Notes under the pieces: generated by a model
Told to the model about the DNA's origin: nothing
Databases searched by the model: none
Seen by the model: the letters and a program-made list of their open reading frames with translations, nothing else
DNA from: Paramicrobacterium chengjingii
Lineage (GTDB): Bacteria > Actinomycetota > Actinomycetes > Actinomycetales > Microbacteriaceae
NCBI RefSeq assembly: GCF_011751765.2
Contig: NZ_CP061169.1
Coordinates: forward strand, 1,302,001 to 1,366,000
DNA: 64,000 nt
Direction of reading: 5' to 3'
Shown here: positions 26,045-35,381 of the stretch, in pieces
Layout: the number at the start of each line of letters is the position of its first letter
Numbering within the stretch: position 1 is the stretch's first letter
Translations under genes and position numbers: made by a program

Positions 26045-26915
26045 GCGGGGCGGGCCATCAGTCGGCGTTGTTGTGCTCACGCAAGGCACACGACCAGTCG
26101 AACTGACAGCCGGCATACAATCGGTTCAGGCTCAGAAGGGTGTTACGTGCGACATCGTCGTCGTCGGTAACGGCTGGCAGCCCACAGGACTGCCGGGGGG
26201 AGCCCGTGGCCTCGGACTTGCCGAGAACATCGGAATTCCCGCTGGGCGCAATCGTGGGGCGGCATCAGTGTCGGGGGAGTACATCTTCTTTCTTGACGAC
26301 GATGCAACGTTGCCGAGCGAGACATTCCTGCGTGACGCGATCGCCATCTTCAGGGCCCATCCCGATATCGGACTCATACAGCCTCGGTTGGAAGACGCCG
26401 TCGACGGACGCGCGCCGCGGCGGTGGATCCCTCGCATCCTGAAGGGCGAGCGCACGCACTCGAGCAACGTCTTCTCATGCCTCGAAGCAGTCATCGTGAT
26501 GCCACGAGTGGTCTTCGACGAGTGTGGGGGATGGGGCGACGAGTACTTCTACGCTCACGAGGGCATCGAGCTCGCGTGGCGCGTATGGAATACCGACAGG
26601 CGCGCCTGGTACGCCGGTAATCTTGTGGCGAATCACCCCTTCGTCCACCCGACACGTCATAACGACTATTACCGCCTCAATGCGCGTAATCGGGTGTGGC
26701 TCGCACGGAGAAATCTGCCGCTGATCCTGCAGCCCGTCTACGTCTTTGCGTGGACAGGAATCACCCTGCTTCGCTGGTGGCGCAGCCCCGATGTGCTCTC
26801 AACATGGTTTGGTGGATGGCGGGAAGGTTGGACGAAGAATCCAGGACCGCGCTCGACAATGCGCTGGCGCACAGTCTTTCGCATGGCCCGAGCAGGAAGG
26901 CCACCGGTCATCTGA
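26031..26915 (+). CDS. GT2 family glycosyltransferase
   Basis: A 294-residue glycosyltransferase. VGVVVLTQGTRPVEL is the N-terminal strand, YIFFLDDDATLP is the DXD-type metal site, and FYAHEGIELAWRVW is the acceptor/catalytic region resembling rhamnosyl- and galactofuranosyl-type GT2 enzymes. No clear membrane segments apart from a hydrophobic stretch around 230-250. The GTG start overlaps the preceding gene by 14 bp. Sugar specificity is not readable. Confidence 0.85.
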   Translation: MSAPERGGPSVGVVVLTQGTRPVELTAGIQSVQAQKGVTCDIVVVGNGWQPTGLPGGARGLGLAENIGIPAGRNRGAASVSGEYIFFLDDDATLPSETFLRDAIAIFRAHPDIGLIQPRLEDAVDGRAPRRWIPRILKGERTHSSNVFSCLEAVIVMPRVVFDECGGWGDEYFYAHEGIELAWRVWNTDRRAWYAGNLVANHPFVHPTRHNDYYRLNARNRVWLARRNLPLILQPVYVFAWTGITLLRWWRSPDVLSTWFGGWREGWTKNPGPRSTMRWRTVFRMARAGRPPVI

Positions 26916-26961
26916 TGCGCTCCAAGCAAACTGTTATCTGTGCTCGATACTGTGAGGCACG

Positions 26962-28224
26962 ATGAATGTGATCGGAGACGCCCAAAAAGCCATGCAACTG
27001 GGCAAGAAGCTCGTCGACAACCGTCGAGCGCACATGGTGCTGCGTCAGAAAGTACGGTCGCAGCCGCCGCTGGAGCCTGAGCGTTTCAAGATTGCCGTCT
27101 ACTTCGCCGACGAAGCTGTGAACATGTACCAGATTCGTCAGTGGTACAAGCCTCTCCTTGAGCTTGCGAAGACCTGGCCTGTTCTCATTCTGAGCCGCGG
27201 GTCGACAGCGGCGCTTCAACTATTCGACGAGTCGCCACTCCCCGTGACATACGTGCGCACTGTCGCCGACCTCGAGAAGACTGTGGCCAGGCAAGACATC
27301 CGCATTGTCTTCTACGTGAACCAGAACGCTAAGAATTTCCAGATGTTCCGCTACGGTCAGCGCTGGCATGTGTTCATCAATCACGGTGAGAGCGACAAGA
27401 TGTACATGACCACCAACCAGTTCAAGGCGTACGACTACAGCCTGATCGCTGGTGAGGCAGCACGTGCTCGACTTGAACGTGTGCTGTGGGACTATGACTT
27501 TGACAAACGCGCGCTGCCGATCGGCAGACCGCAGGCCGATCACTTCTCTGGCGCTCTTCCCTACACACCTGATGAGCGAATTGTCGTTCTTTATGCGCCA
27601 ACGTGGGAAGGCGATCGAGCCGCCGCGGCATATGGTTCCATCGCGAGCCACGGAGTCGGGTTGGTCCGTGCGCTCCTTGCCACGGGTCGGCATCGTGTCA
27701 TCTACCGCCCGCACCCTCGGTCCGGCATTGTAAACAATCTCTATGGACAAGCGAATCGCGAGATCATTGGCATGCTCGCCGCGGCGAATAAAGCGGATCC
27801 AACCGCGCAGCACGTCTTCGATAACGGCTCTGAGATCGGCTGGCAGATCGCCGCAGCAGACGTTGCCATCAGCGATATCTCCGCCATGATCTACGATCGC
27901 CTCGCCACAGGCAAGCCGCTCATGGTGACGCGGCCGGTGAGTGAACGCGCCAAAATCGATGCGGGAGGCTATTTGTCTGCGTGTGAGTGGCTCGAGGTCG
28001 ACGATGTCGCGGAGATCACCGAGCAGATCGATCGTCTGCTGCACGACCCTGAGACTGTGGAGCGCATTGCCACGTGGTCACAGTACTACTTTGGCGACAC
28101 GACACCGGGCACGGCGACGAAGCGGTTTCACGATACCGTTCAGCACCTCATGGACCAATGGGCAGAGCACGCGCGCATCCACGAGATAGATTTGGCTGAA
28201 CGCACCGTCGACTCCCCACACTGA
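26962..28224 (+). CDS. CDP-glycerol glycerophosphotransferase family protein (TagB/TagF-like)
   Basis: A 420-residue peripheral membrane enzyme with the Glyphos_transf pattern: FINHGESDK (HGE region), VLYAPTWEG, YRPHPR and DVAISDISAMIYDRLATGKPLM. Family members transfer glycerol- or ribitol-phosphate (or other polyol-phosphate) from a CDP donor to a growing wall teichoic acid or similar polymer. It is last of the + strand polymer genes, 46 bp after the GT2 gene. With the CDP-alcohol transferase and exporter nearby, a polyol-phosphate-containing wall polymer is inferred. Confidence 0.85.
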   Translation: MNVIGDAQKAMQLGKKLVDNRRAHMVLRQKVRSQPPLEPERFKIAVYFADEAVNMYQIRQWYKPLLELAKTWPVLILSRGSTAALQLFDESPLPVTYVRTVADLEKTVARQDIRIVFYVNQNAKNFQMFRYGQRWHVFINHGESDKMYMTTNQFKAYDYSLIAGEAARARLERVLWDYDFDKRALPIGRPQADHFSGALPYTPDERIVVLYAPTWEGDRAAAAYGSIASHGVGLVRALLATGRHRVIYRPHPRSGIVNNLYGQANREIIGMLAAANKADPTAQHVFDNGSEIGWQIAAADVAISDISAMIYDRLATGKPLMVTRPVSERAKIDAGGYLSACEWLEVDDVAEITEQIDRLLHDPETVERIATWSQYYFGDTTPGTATKRFHDTVQHLMDQWAEHARIHEIDLAERTVDSPH

Positions 28225-28256
28225 CGCGCGACGGCACCATTCCACGGCAACCGATG

Positions 28257-29012
28257 TCAGCGTGGTTCGAATTCTGCGGGGAGAATGAGCGGGGCGGGAC
28301 CGAACGCGTTTCGTGCGCTTTGCACGACGTCGCGTCCAGCGACGTGATTGCCAACCCCGCCGATCATTGCGCCGATGCCGAACGGAACAATCTTCCCGAT
28401 CATCGTCGTTCCCTTGGTAGTTACGAACTTCTTGAGAAATCGTCTTGTGAGTTCGTCCGCCACCGGGCCGACGGCAGCCTGTGGCATGCTCGAAGTGATC
28501 ATCTCGCCCCAGAATTTCGAGCGCGGGCGAGCAGTCTTCAGCAGCTCGCCTGAGAACTGTCGCAGAATCTCCTTCCCCGAGCCTCCGAGCATCATGGTGA
28601 CGACGAGTGCGCGTGCGCGGTCGGGATCAGCCACGGGTAGTCCATGGACCTCGGCGACTGATTGAGCGAAAAGCGCTGTCGATTCGAGAAAGCCGAGTGT
28701 TTCAGCACCCGCCAGGGCGAGCGCAGTTCCGGTTCCCACGACCGGAAAGGCAGCCGTCGTTCCCACTGCTGCACCGCCCGCTGTGACGGCAGCCAGATAA
28801 CGTCGTTCGAGAACACGCAGCATTCGCTCGTTCGTCGCCTCGGGATTCCGTCGCCTGATGCCGCGAAGGTGGGAGACGACAACGGGCCGCTGCACGGCAA
28901 GAACCTTGTCGATTGCTTTGACCCAGGCGGGCAGCGGCTCGGAGCGCCGTGGCGTTGCGTAGATGTCGGGCGCAACGATCTCCGGCGTCGGGCTCGGTTT
29001 CTGCATCGGCAT
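28257..29012 (-). CDS. Conserved hypothetical protein with glycine/alanine-rich hydrophobic segments
   Basis: A 251-residue protein. The N-terminal third is charged (KAIDKVLAVQRPVVVSHLRGIRRRNPEATNERMLRVLERRY). It is followed by a Gly/Ala-rich hydrophobic stretch (about 77-105) and another near 205-225 (GKIVPFGIGAMIGGVGNHVAG). The arrangement resembles EcsC-like proteins, but no firm family assignment is made. It is convergent with the TagB/F-like gene and 59 bp downstream of the exporter ATPase on the same strand. Confidence 0.6.
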   Translation of the reverse strand: MPMQKPSPTPEIVAPDIYATPRRSEPLPAWVKAIDKVLAVQRPVVVSHLRGIRRRNPEATNERMLRVLERRYLAAVTAGGAAVGTTAAFPVVGTGTALALAGAETLGFLESTALFAQSVAEVHGLPVADPDRARALVVTMMLGGSGKEILRQFSGELLKTARPRSKFWGEMITSSMPQAAVGPVADELTRRFLKKFVTTKGTTMIGKIVPFGIGAMIGGVGNHVAGRDVVQSARNAFGPAPLILPAEFEPR

Positions 29013-29071
29013 TGCGCCTCCTCACTGCGTCAGAGACAGTTTCCCGTGTTCATCTGGATGAGCCCTGCGAA

Positions 29072-29812
29072 TTAACTGTTGTGGTCCTCGTTATAGCGGT
29101 CGAGCACATCGTCGATTGCCGCGTCGAGAACGAGCGCGCCCTTGTCCAGATACAGCCCGCGCGTGCAGAAGCGTCGCAGATCCTTCTCATTGTGCGAAAC
29201 GAAGAAGAGCGTTCGCCCGCCAGCGAGCATCTCATCGATACGGCGGTAGCACTTCTCACGGAACGCCTTGTCACCGACGGCCAGAACTTCGTCAACCAGC
29301 ATGATCGGTTCATCGAGTTGAGCAATGACAGCAAAGGCAACGCGCACCTTCATACCGCTCGACAGATGCTTGTACGGCGTATCGACAAAGTCACTGATTT
29401 CAGCGAAATCGATAATCTCATCGAAGCGCGCTTCGATATCGTGACGACTCATGCCGTGCAGCCCCGCCGTGAGGTAGACGTTGTCTCTGACGGTGAGGTC
29501 ATTCACGAACCCGCCGGTGATCTCGATCAGCGGCGCTACTCCCTCCGAGACCGTCACCGTTCCCTCGTCGGGGAGAAGTACGCCCGTTACCAGTTTGAGA
29601 AGCGTTGATTTTCCCTGACCATTGCGGCCCACTACCCCGATCGCCTCGCCGCGCTGAACGTCGAAAGACACGTTGCGTAGTGCCCAGAACTCGCCTGGAC
29701 GAGATCGACGATTCTTGCCAGCGAAGAGGTCCTTGAAGTTGCGGCGCCCGCGTCGATTGCGGCGAAAGCGCACACCGAGGTCAACGACGGAGATAACGGA
29801 TGCTGTCATCAC
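29072..29812 (-). CDS. ABC exporter ATPase for cell-wall polysaccharide/teichoic acid (TagH/Wzt-like)
   Basis: A 246-residue ATPase with Walker A GRNGQGKST (62-70), signature LSSGM (150-154) and Walker B ending at Glu175 (MLVDEVLAVGD). The ITGGFVNDLTVRDN and HLSSGM motifs are typical of O-antigen/teichoic acid exporters. No C-terminal carbohydrate-binding extension is present. It overlaps the permease gene by 4 bp, so they form one exporter. Confidence 0.92.
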   Translation of the reverse strand: MMTASVISVVDLGVRFRRNRRGRRNFKDLFAGKNRRSRPGEFWALRNVSFDVQRGEAIGVVGRNGQGKSTLLKLVTGVLLPDEGTVTVSEGVAPLIEITGGFVNDLTVRDNVYLTAGLHGMSRHDIEARFDEIIDFAEISDFVDTPYKHLSSGMKVRVAFAVIAQLDEPIMLVDEVLAVGDKAFREKCYRRIDEMLAGGRTLFFVSHNEKDLRRFCTRGLYLDKGALVLDAAIDDVLDRYNEDHNS

Positions 29813-30624
29813 AGCTCCTTCAGAACGCTGCGTTCGGAGCGGCTGAACACGAGCACTCCAATCGCGAGGAGCACGACCGAAACGAGAACCGACATAGCCA
29901 CGGCGAACACATTGAGCTGGTCAGCGAAAAATGCTGAACGATAGATCGACATGATTCCCGCGAGCGGGTTGAAAGCCGCGAATGGCTGAATGCTCTCTGG
30001 AAGGTCGGAGAATCCGTACACGATGGGCGACGCATAGAACAAGAAGCGGAGAATGAGCTTCGTCGCTCTTTCGAGATCACGAAAGAACACAACGGCGGGC
30101 GCAATGATCAGCCCGATTCCCATGATGAGAACGGCCTGAAGCAGAATTCCGAGGGGAAACAAGAGGGCAAACCAGGTGATGGGGGCGTTGTACACGAGAG
30201 CGAATGCCGCGAGAACGGGGAGGGACGCCACGAACTCGATTCCCTTTGAGAGCACGAGGCGATTCACCCAGATGCTGCGGGGAATCGATGTTGAGCGCAC
30301 GAGCTTTGCGTCCTTGAGGAACGCCCGTGTGCAATCCGAGATCGTTCCGGTGAACCACATCCAGGGCAAAAGCCCTGCAAGCAAGAAGACGATATACGGC
30401 TGTTCGCCGATACGGTCGCCGCGGTCGAAGACGACGGTGAAGACAAACCAATAGATACCGGCCATGACCAGGGGATCGAGGATGGACCACACGTATCCGA
30501 GGGCGCTCGTCGAATAGCGCACGCGCAGATCCCGTTTCGTCAGCAGCCATAATGCGCTACGGTAACGGCTCGCTTTCGTGCGTGGAGCCCTCGGGTTTAC
30601 TGCTGATGTCACAGGCTCCAACAT
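29809..30624 (-). CDS. ABC-2 permease for cell-wall polysaccharide/teichoic acid (TagG/Wzm-like)
   Basis: A 271-residue permease with six hydrophobic segments and the RDLRVRYSTSALGYVWSILDPL start of the TagG/Wzm family. The window start ATG 30624 has no ribosome binding site and lies 10 bp from a strong hairpin. GTG 30612, with GGAG three bases upstream, is a credible alternative start. It pairs with the downstream ATPase to flip an undecaprenol-linked polymer. Confidence 0.9.
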   Translation of the reverse strand: MLEPVTSAVNPRAPRTKASRYRSALWLLTKRDLRVRYSTSALGYVWSILDPLVMAGIYWFVFTVVFDRGDRIGEQPYIVFLLAGLLPWMWFTGTISDCTRAFLKDAKLVRSTSIPRSIWVNRLVLSKGIEFVASLPVLAAFALVYNAPITWFALLFPLGILLQAVLIMGIGLIIAPAVVFFRDLERATKLILRFLFYASPIVYGFSDLPESIQPFAAFNPLAGIMSIYRSAFFADQLNVFAVAMSVLVSVVLLAIGVLVFSRSERSVLKEL

Positions 30625-30633
30625 AATGCCAAA

Positions 30634-30670
30634 ATGATGCCGGCACGCGCATAGCGCGTGCCGGCATCAT
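30634..30670 (-). terminator. Strong hairpin between nucleotidyltransferase and exporter permease
   Basis: A perfect 17-bp stem (30634-30650 with 30654-30670) with a 3-base loop, followed on the minus strand by TTTT. It lies 12 bp past the nucleotidyltransferase stop and 10 bp before the permease start, so it terminates the upstream gene or attenuates read-through into the exporter. Confidence 0.75.
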
Positions 30671-30681
30671 AAAGAAGCGGG

Positions 30682-31377
30682 TCAAACGTAGAGGTTTGCC
30701 TGCTCCAGATCTTCTGCAAAGTCGACCTCAACGGCGTAGAGATCTGAGATGTCCATCGGCTCGACAAGAACATTGTCATGCGAAATGGAGAGCTCGAGTC
30801 CACGCTCGAAGTAATCCTGATCATCGACTCGCTGCAGATGACGAATGAACTTCACCTTGTCGGCGCGCGAGATGTAGTTGATGCCAACGGCTTCGCCGAG
30901 CGCACCGGACTTGATGGTCTTCGAGAGCTCCTTGATGTAACCCTCGGCACTCGTCGTGTACTTGACCTCTTCGTCAGAGACCCGTGACGTGTTGACGGTC
31001 ACGAACGACTGGTCGCGGGCGACGAGCGCGGCCGCGCGCTCAAGCACGGACGGGTCGAAGACGACGTCTCCGTTCATCCAGAGAACACCGCCTGCAGACG
31101 ATGCCTTGAGCGCGCGCAGCAGGCTCTTCGACGTGTTCGTCTGGTCATACTGCTCGTTGTAGACGAAGTTTGCGTCGGGGAAGGCCTCGATGATGTGCTC
31201 AAGCTTGTACCCAACGACGATCGACACCTTCACGTTCTTTCCGAACGCCTGGTGGATGTTGTCGAACTGTTGCTGCATGATCGTGCGACCATCGTTGAGT
31301 TCGGTCAGCGGCTTGGGGAGAGAGCGCCCGAGACGGCTGCCCATCCCCGCAGCTAAAATTACGACCTGTGTGGTCAT
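30682..31377 (-). CDS. NTP transferase (LicC-like / phosphocholine or polyol-phosphate cytidylyltransferase-like)
   Basis: A 231-residue nucleotidyltransferase. VILAAGMGSRLGRSLPKPLTEL carries the GXGXRLG...PK signature, and LWMNGDVVFDP is the Asp metal site. This type activates phosphocholine, inositol-phosphate or similar small alcohol phosphates with CTP. Together with the CDP-alcohol transferase at 25229 it could supply a CDP-activated headgroup for the wall polymer, but substrate is not determined. The 259-bp region to the next gene (31378-31636) holds no gene. It is AT-richer and probably carries divergent promoters that cannot be placed with confidence. Confidence 0.8.
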   Translation of the reverse strand: MTTQVVILAAGMGSRLGRSLPKPLTELNDGRTIMQQQFDNIHQAFGKNVKVSIVVGYKLEHIIEAFPDANFVYNEQYDQTNTSKSLLRALKASSAGGVLWMNGDVVFDPSVLERAAALVARDQSFVTVNTSRVSDEEVKYTTSAEGYIKELSKTIKSGALGEAVGINYISRADKVKFIRHLQRVDDQDYFERGLELSISHDNVLVEPMDISDLYAVEVDFAEDLEQANLYV

Positions 31378-31636
31378 GGTGGCTCCTCACGTTGCGATTC
31401 GAGCCGAACATCAACGGGTATTCACCCGATTGATACGCGATGTTCTCTCGACGATAAATGCTGTGACACCCCTTTATGCCAGTTTTCACGTTAGCGGACG
31501 ACTCTCCGTGAATAAGGCTCAGGGGGTGCTTGTTGCGGATTCGTAATCACACACTCGGTGTTCTCTCAGGCAGTAATTGAGGGAAATACTTCGCTCGGAT
31601 GAGGCGGTTGTCAGAACCGCTTGGTAGATTTCATGA

Positions 31637-33799
31637 GTGACTTCTGCGCCTTCGCCATTGCCCGATGAGACGCCGCCCACCGATTCCGCAGAGAGCAAAC
31701 CGGATCGAGTATCGGCGGCGATGGATGACGCGACGCAAAAAGACGGAGCCAGCAGCTCGGAAGCATCGCGTTCGCCGGCAGCTCAGAAGCCCGCTGCGTC
31801 TCGCCCGAAGACCGGGAAGGCAAGTAGTTCAGCAGCCAAGAAGCCAACAAGCAGCAGAGCCGGCGTTGCGGAAGCTCCGGTGAAGAGCGCGCCGAAATCG
31901 GCAACGGCCACGCAGAAGGCCAAAGCAGCAGCTGTGGGTACAGAGCCTGCGGGCGCGCAGGAGGCTGGGGGAGCCGAGAAGCCAGCAGAAGGGCCGGCAA
32001 AGAAGAAGGCGACGACCAGTTCGACGCGAACGGCGTCTGGTCAAAAGGCCTCGGCACAGAAGACATCCTCACCGAAGACATCGGCTCAGAAGACGACGGC
32101 GACGAAATCGTCCACGACGAAGTCGACGACGCAGAAAGCAACGCCGAAGAAGACAACGCAATCAAAGACAACGCAAGCAAAGAGTACGCAGGCAAAGCGT
32201 ACGTCGGCGGTCGCCGCGCCAACCGGATCGACGCAGAAGACCACGGGTGCGTCGACGTCGACACAGAAGAGCAGGTCAACGTCAACGGCGAAGAAGACGT
32301 CGGCACAGACCGGCTCAGCGTCTTCCAGTGCGAAACCGGCCGGGGCAAAATCGACCGCGTCAACGACGAAGAAGACGAGTTCGACGACAGCTAGTGCGAA
32401 GAAGACGGCGCCGAGGCAAACAGCGCCAAAGCAGACAGCACCGACATCGACCGCGCCGACGTCGTCCGTCGTTGCAGCAGACGCGGCTGCCAAGGCTGCC
32501 AAGGCTGCAGCGCAGGTCACGGCAAGCGATCCCAAGCAGCAAACCCCCGCGACTCAGGAGAAGACCAGCGGCTCGGCTTCGACACGGCCCGCGCCGATTC
32601 AGCCTCCCGTTGATGCAGCTCACAATGAAGCGGCGACGAAGAAGAGCGCGAAAGCCCCGGTTATCTCGGTCTCGACCGCGGTTTCTTCCGCAGCGACATC
32701 AGTGGCCCAGACGTTGGCTGCGGACCAAGTGGAGGCGCCGCGAGAAATCAGCGATCCCGCCGACAGCTCAACACCACGAGTGGCATCGGATGATGCGACA
32801 TCTCAAGATAATGCTGCGAAGAGCCCCGCGACGGAGACGGGCACACGTGATGCCGTCGACGCAGTGAAAGCGTGGGCGGTGGGGTCGTGGACACGTGCGC
32901 GCGAACGCATAGCGACCGAACGGAAGAAGGCTGCTGAACGCTCGGCAGAGCGCGCGGCAGCTCGAGCAGCTCGAACTCAAGCGGCACAACAAGCCGCCTC
33001 AGAGCTGCTCGCGGCAAACACCGAAATTCAGGAGAAGTCTCGCGGGGCCGTGGCGCTCTCAGGGCTGCGCAAAGAATTCGGGGACACTGTCGCCGTGACA
33101 TCGATCGATCTCGATATTCCTGCGGGAGCCTTCTACGGGATCGTCGGCCCGAACGGTGCAGGAAAGACGACGACGCTGTCAATGATCACCGGTCTGCTAC
33201 GACCTGACGCGGGTTCTGTCACGGTGAGCGGGATCGACGTGTGGAAGGATTCCGCTGCGGCAAAGCGATCAATGGGAACCCTGCCCGATCGAATGCGACT
33301 GTTCGACCGGCTCACGGGCGCACAGCTGCTCTATTACTCTGGGGTGTTGCGCGGTCTCGACAACGTCACAGTGCGTGCTCGCGTGAAGAGCCTGACGAGG
33401 GCATTCGGACTTGAGGATGCCGTCGGGCGCTTGGTCTCTGACTATTCAGCGGGAATGTCGAAGAAGATCGCACTCGCGTGTGCGCTCATTCACTCTCCGC
33501 GTGTTTTGGTGCTCGATGAACCGTTCGAATCCGTTGACCCGGTGTCGGCCGCGAGTATCACCGAGATTCTGCAGAAGTACGTCGAGAACGGCGGCACTGT
33601 AATTCTTTCAAGTCATGGCATGGAGTTCATCGAGCGTGTCTGTGACAATGTCGCGATCATTGTCGGGGGAGAGCTTCTCGCAAGCGGCACCATTGACGAT
33701 GTGCGCAACGGCAGCACGCTGGAAGAGCGTTTCATCTCGCTCGTTGGCGGACGCAAGGCGACGGAGGACCTTGAATGGTTGCACAGCTTCTCCGACTGA
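31637..33799 (+). CDS. ABC transporter ATPase with long histone-H1-like Lys/Ala/Thr/Ser N-terminal extension
   Basis: A 720-residue protein. Residues 1 to ~465 are low complexity: repeated KKT, QKT, AKST, SSAKP units rich in Lys, Ala, Thr, Ser and Pro, ending in a charged helical stretch (RARERIATERKKAAERSAERAAARAAR). An ABC-2-type ATPase follows from ~469: Walker A GPNGAGKT (504-511), signature SAGMS (604-608) and Walker B ending at Asp627/Glu628. The GTG start at 31637 is the first in frame; ribosome binding is weak. It overlaps the permease gene by 25 bp. The extension resembles the tails of bacterial histone-like proteins; its role here is unknown. Confidence 0.88.
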   Translation: MTSAPSPLPDETPPTDSAESKPDRVSAAMDDATQKDGASSSEASRSPAAQKPAASRPKTGKASSSAAKKPTSSRAGVAEAPVKSAPKSATATQKAKAAAVGTEPAGAQEAGGAEKPAEGPAKKKATTSSTRTASGQKASAQKTSSPKTSAQKTTATKSSTTKSTTQKATPKKTTQSKTTQAKSTQAKRTSAVAAPTGSTQKTTGASTSTQKSRSTSTAKKTSAQTGSASSSAKPAGAKSTASTTKKTSSTTASAKKTAPRQTAPKQTAPTSTAPTSSVVAADAAAKAAKAAAQVTASDPKQQTPATQEKTSGSASTRPAPIQPPVDAAHNEAATKKSAKAPVISVSTAVSSAATSVAQTLAADQVEAPREISDPADSSTPRVASDDATSQDNAAKSPATETGTRDAVDAVKAWAVGSWTRARERIATERKKAAERSAERAAARAARTQAAQQAASELLAANTEIQEKSRGAVALSGLRKEFGDTVAVTSIDLDIPAGAFYGIVGPNGAGKTTTLSMITGLLRPDAGSVTVSGIDVWKDSAAAKRSMGTLPDRMRLFDRLTGAQLLYYSGVLRGLDNVTVRARVKSLTRAFGLEDAVGRLVSDYSAGMSKKIALACALIHSPRVLVLDEPFESVDPVSAASITEILQKYVENGGTVILSSHGMEFIERVCDNVAIIVGGELLASGTIDDVRNGSTLEERFISLVGGRKATEDLEWLHSFSD

Positions 33800-35349
33800 G
33801 GCTGCAGCTCGCGTTCGGTACCGTTCGAGGGCGCCCTGCACGAATCATCGGTGCGGTTCTGCTCATCATCGTTGTGGGGGTCGGAACGTGGCTCCTTGCC
33901 CAGGGTCTCGTTGGACTCGCAAGTGCAGGGGCAGCAAACGTCCGTGACCTTCTCATTGTCACAGGGTCATTCGTCGTACTCGGGTTCCTTCTCATTCCGG
34001 CCATGCTCGGAGTGACCGATCCACTGGATCCGCGGACGTTCGCGCCATTCGGCATCCGAAGTTCTGCTCTGGCCCCTGGCACCTTGCTCGCCAGTCTTCT
34101 GAGCATTCCCAGCCTTGTGGTGATTGTGCTCAGCTTCGCGACAATCGGCACCTGGTCCCGAGGAGCCTTCGCGACGGTGATCGCCGTTATCTGTGCTGTG
34201 TTCGCCATCGCCACCTGTGCCTTGGTGGGACGCATTGCGGAGTACATCGCCAGCGGAGCGCTTGTCACCCGAAAGTCCCGTGAGCTCCGCGTAGTGTTTC
34301 TTGTGCTCATTCTCGTTCTCATTGCGCCCGCGATCATCTTCGCCCTGGGCATCGACTGGAGCGCCAATTCCGGCATGAGCGATTTCGGGCGCGCTGCCGA
34401 GGCAGTGAGCTGGACGCCGTTCGGAGCCGTCTGGGCAGCACCAGGAGAGGCAGCTCTCGGCGATGTCGCCGGCGCCGTCGGCAAGCTCGCCATCGCGGCG
34501 GGAACGACGGCAGTTCTCTATTTCGTCTGGTGGGCACTCGTCGCACGGGCACTGCGAACCGCGCCACGCGAGATTCCCGAGGGAGGCTTTGGGAGTCTCG
34601 GCTGGTTCGACATCATGCCTGCTCGGGCATCGAGCTCGATCGCGGCGCGCAGCCTCAGCTACTGGGGAAGGGACGCGCGGTATATCGTGTCGATCCTCAT
34701 CATTCCCGTGCTTCCATTTCTGCTGATCCCGCCGCTTCTGATCGCCGGAGTGCCAGCTCAGCCCCTCGCACTCGTGCCGTTGCCGTTCATGTGCCTCTTT
34801 CTCGGATGGTCGCTACACAACGACCTCGCGTTCGACGCAAGCGCCGTATGGCTGCACGTCGCCTCCGGGGTCAAGGGGTACGCAGATCGACTGGGGCGCA
34901 CGGCACCGACTCTGCTGATCGGCGTGCCGATCGTCGTGATCGGCTCCATGATCTCAATGGCATTCTTTGGCGACTGGTCGATGCTCCCGAGCATGTTCGG
35001 GGTCTCGGCGTGCCTTCTGCTCGCATCCCTCGGGGTCGCAAGTTACCTCTCGACCCGGTTCCCATACCCGGCAGCAGCGCCGGGCGACAGTCCATTTCAG
35101 CAGCCGCAGTACAGCGGAGCACGCGGAGGGTTCAGCCAGACATTCGGTCTGCTGATCCCCGTGGTTCTGTCGGTTCCGACGCTGTACTTCGCGTGGAGAG
35201 GCCTCCTCGGCGATGCGGATGCGACAGTGTGGGCACTGCTGACGGGCGTGGGCACCGGCATCCTCGTGTTTATCGCGGGGATCTGGCTTGGCGGTCGCGC
35301 CTTCGATCGACGAGGCCCCGAGATCATCGAATTCGCTACTTCTCACTGA
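33775..35349 (+). CDS. ABC-2 type permease, multi-pass membrane protein
   Basis: A 524-residue protein with about twelve hydrophobic segments and no catalytic motifs. It overlaps the ATPase gene by 25 bp and is its obvious partner. The Walker-less, highly hydrophobic pattern and length match large actinobacterial exporter permeases. Substrate unknown. Confidence 0.82.
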   Translation: MVAQLLRLRLQLAFGTVRGRPARIIGAVLLIIVVGVGTWLLAQGLVGLASAGAANVRDLLIVTGSFVVLGFLLIPAMLGVTDPLDPRTFAPFGIRSSALAPGTLLASLLSIPSLVVIVLSFATIGTWSRGAFATVIAVICAVFAIATCALVGRIAEYIASGALVTRKSRELRVVFLVLILVLIAPAIIFALGIDWSANSGMSDFGRAAEAVSWTPFGAVWAAPGEAALGDVAGAVGKLAIAAGTTAVLYFVWWALVARALRTAPREIPEGGFGSLGWFDIMPARASSSIAARSLSYWGRDARYIVSILIIPVLPFLLIPPLLIAGVPAQPLALVPLPFMCLFLGWSLHNDLAFDASAVWLHVASGVKGYADRLGRTAPTLLIGVPIVVIGSMISMAFFGDWSMLPSMFGVSACLLLASLGVASYLSTRFPYPAAAPGDSPFQQPQYSGARGGFSQTFGLLIPVVLSVPTLYFAWRGLLGDADATVWALLTGVGTGILVFIAGIWLGGRAFDRRGPEIIEFATSH

Positions 35350-35381
35350 TCACGCAGTGCGCACGGATTACACTGGAGAGC

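Noticed and set aside
32086..32535. Open hydrophobic frame on the minus strand opposite the Lys/Thr-rich tail
   Set aside because: It is the complementary reading of the low-complexity repeat (Val/Phe/Ala runs), with no ribosome binding site.
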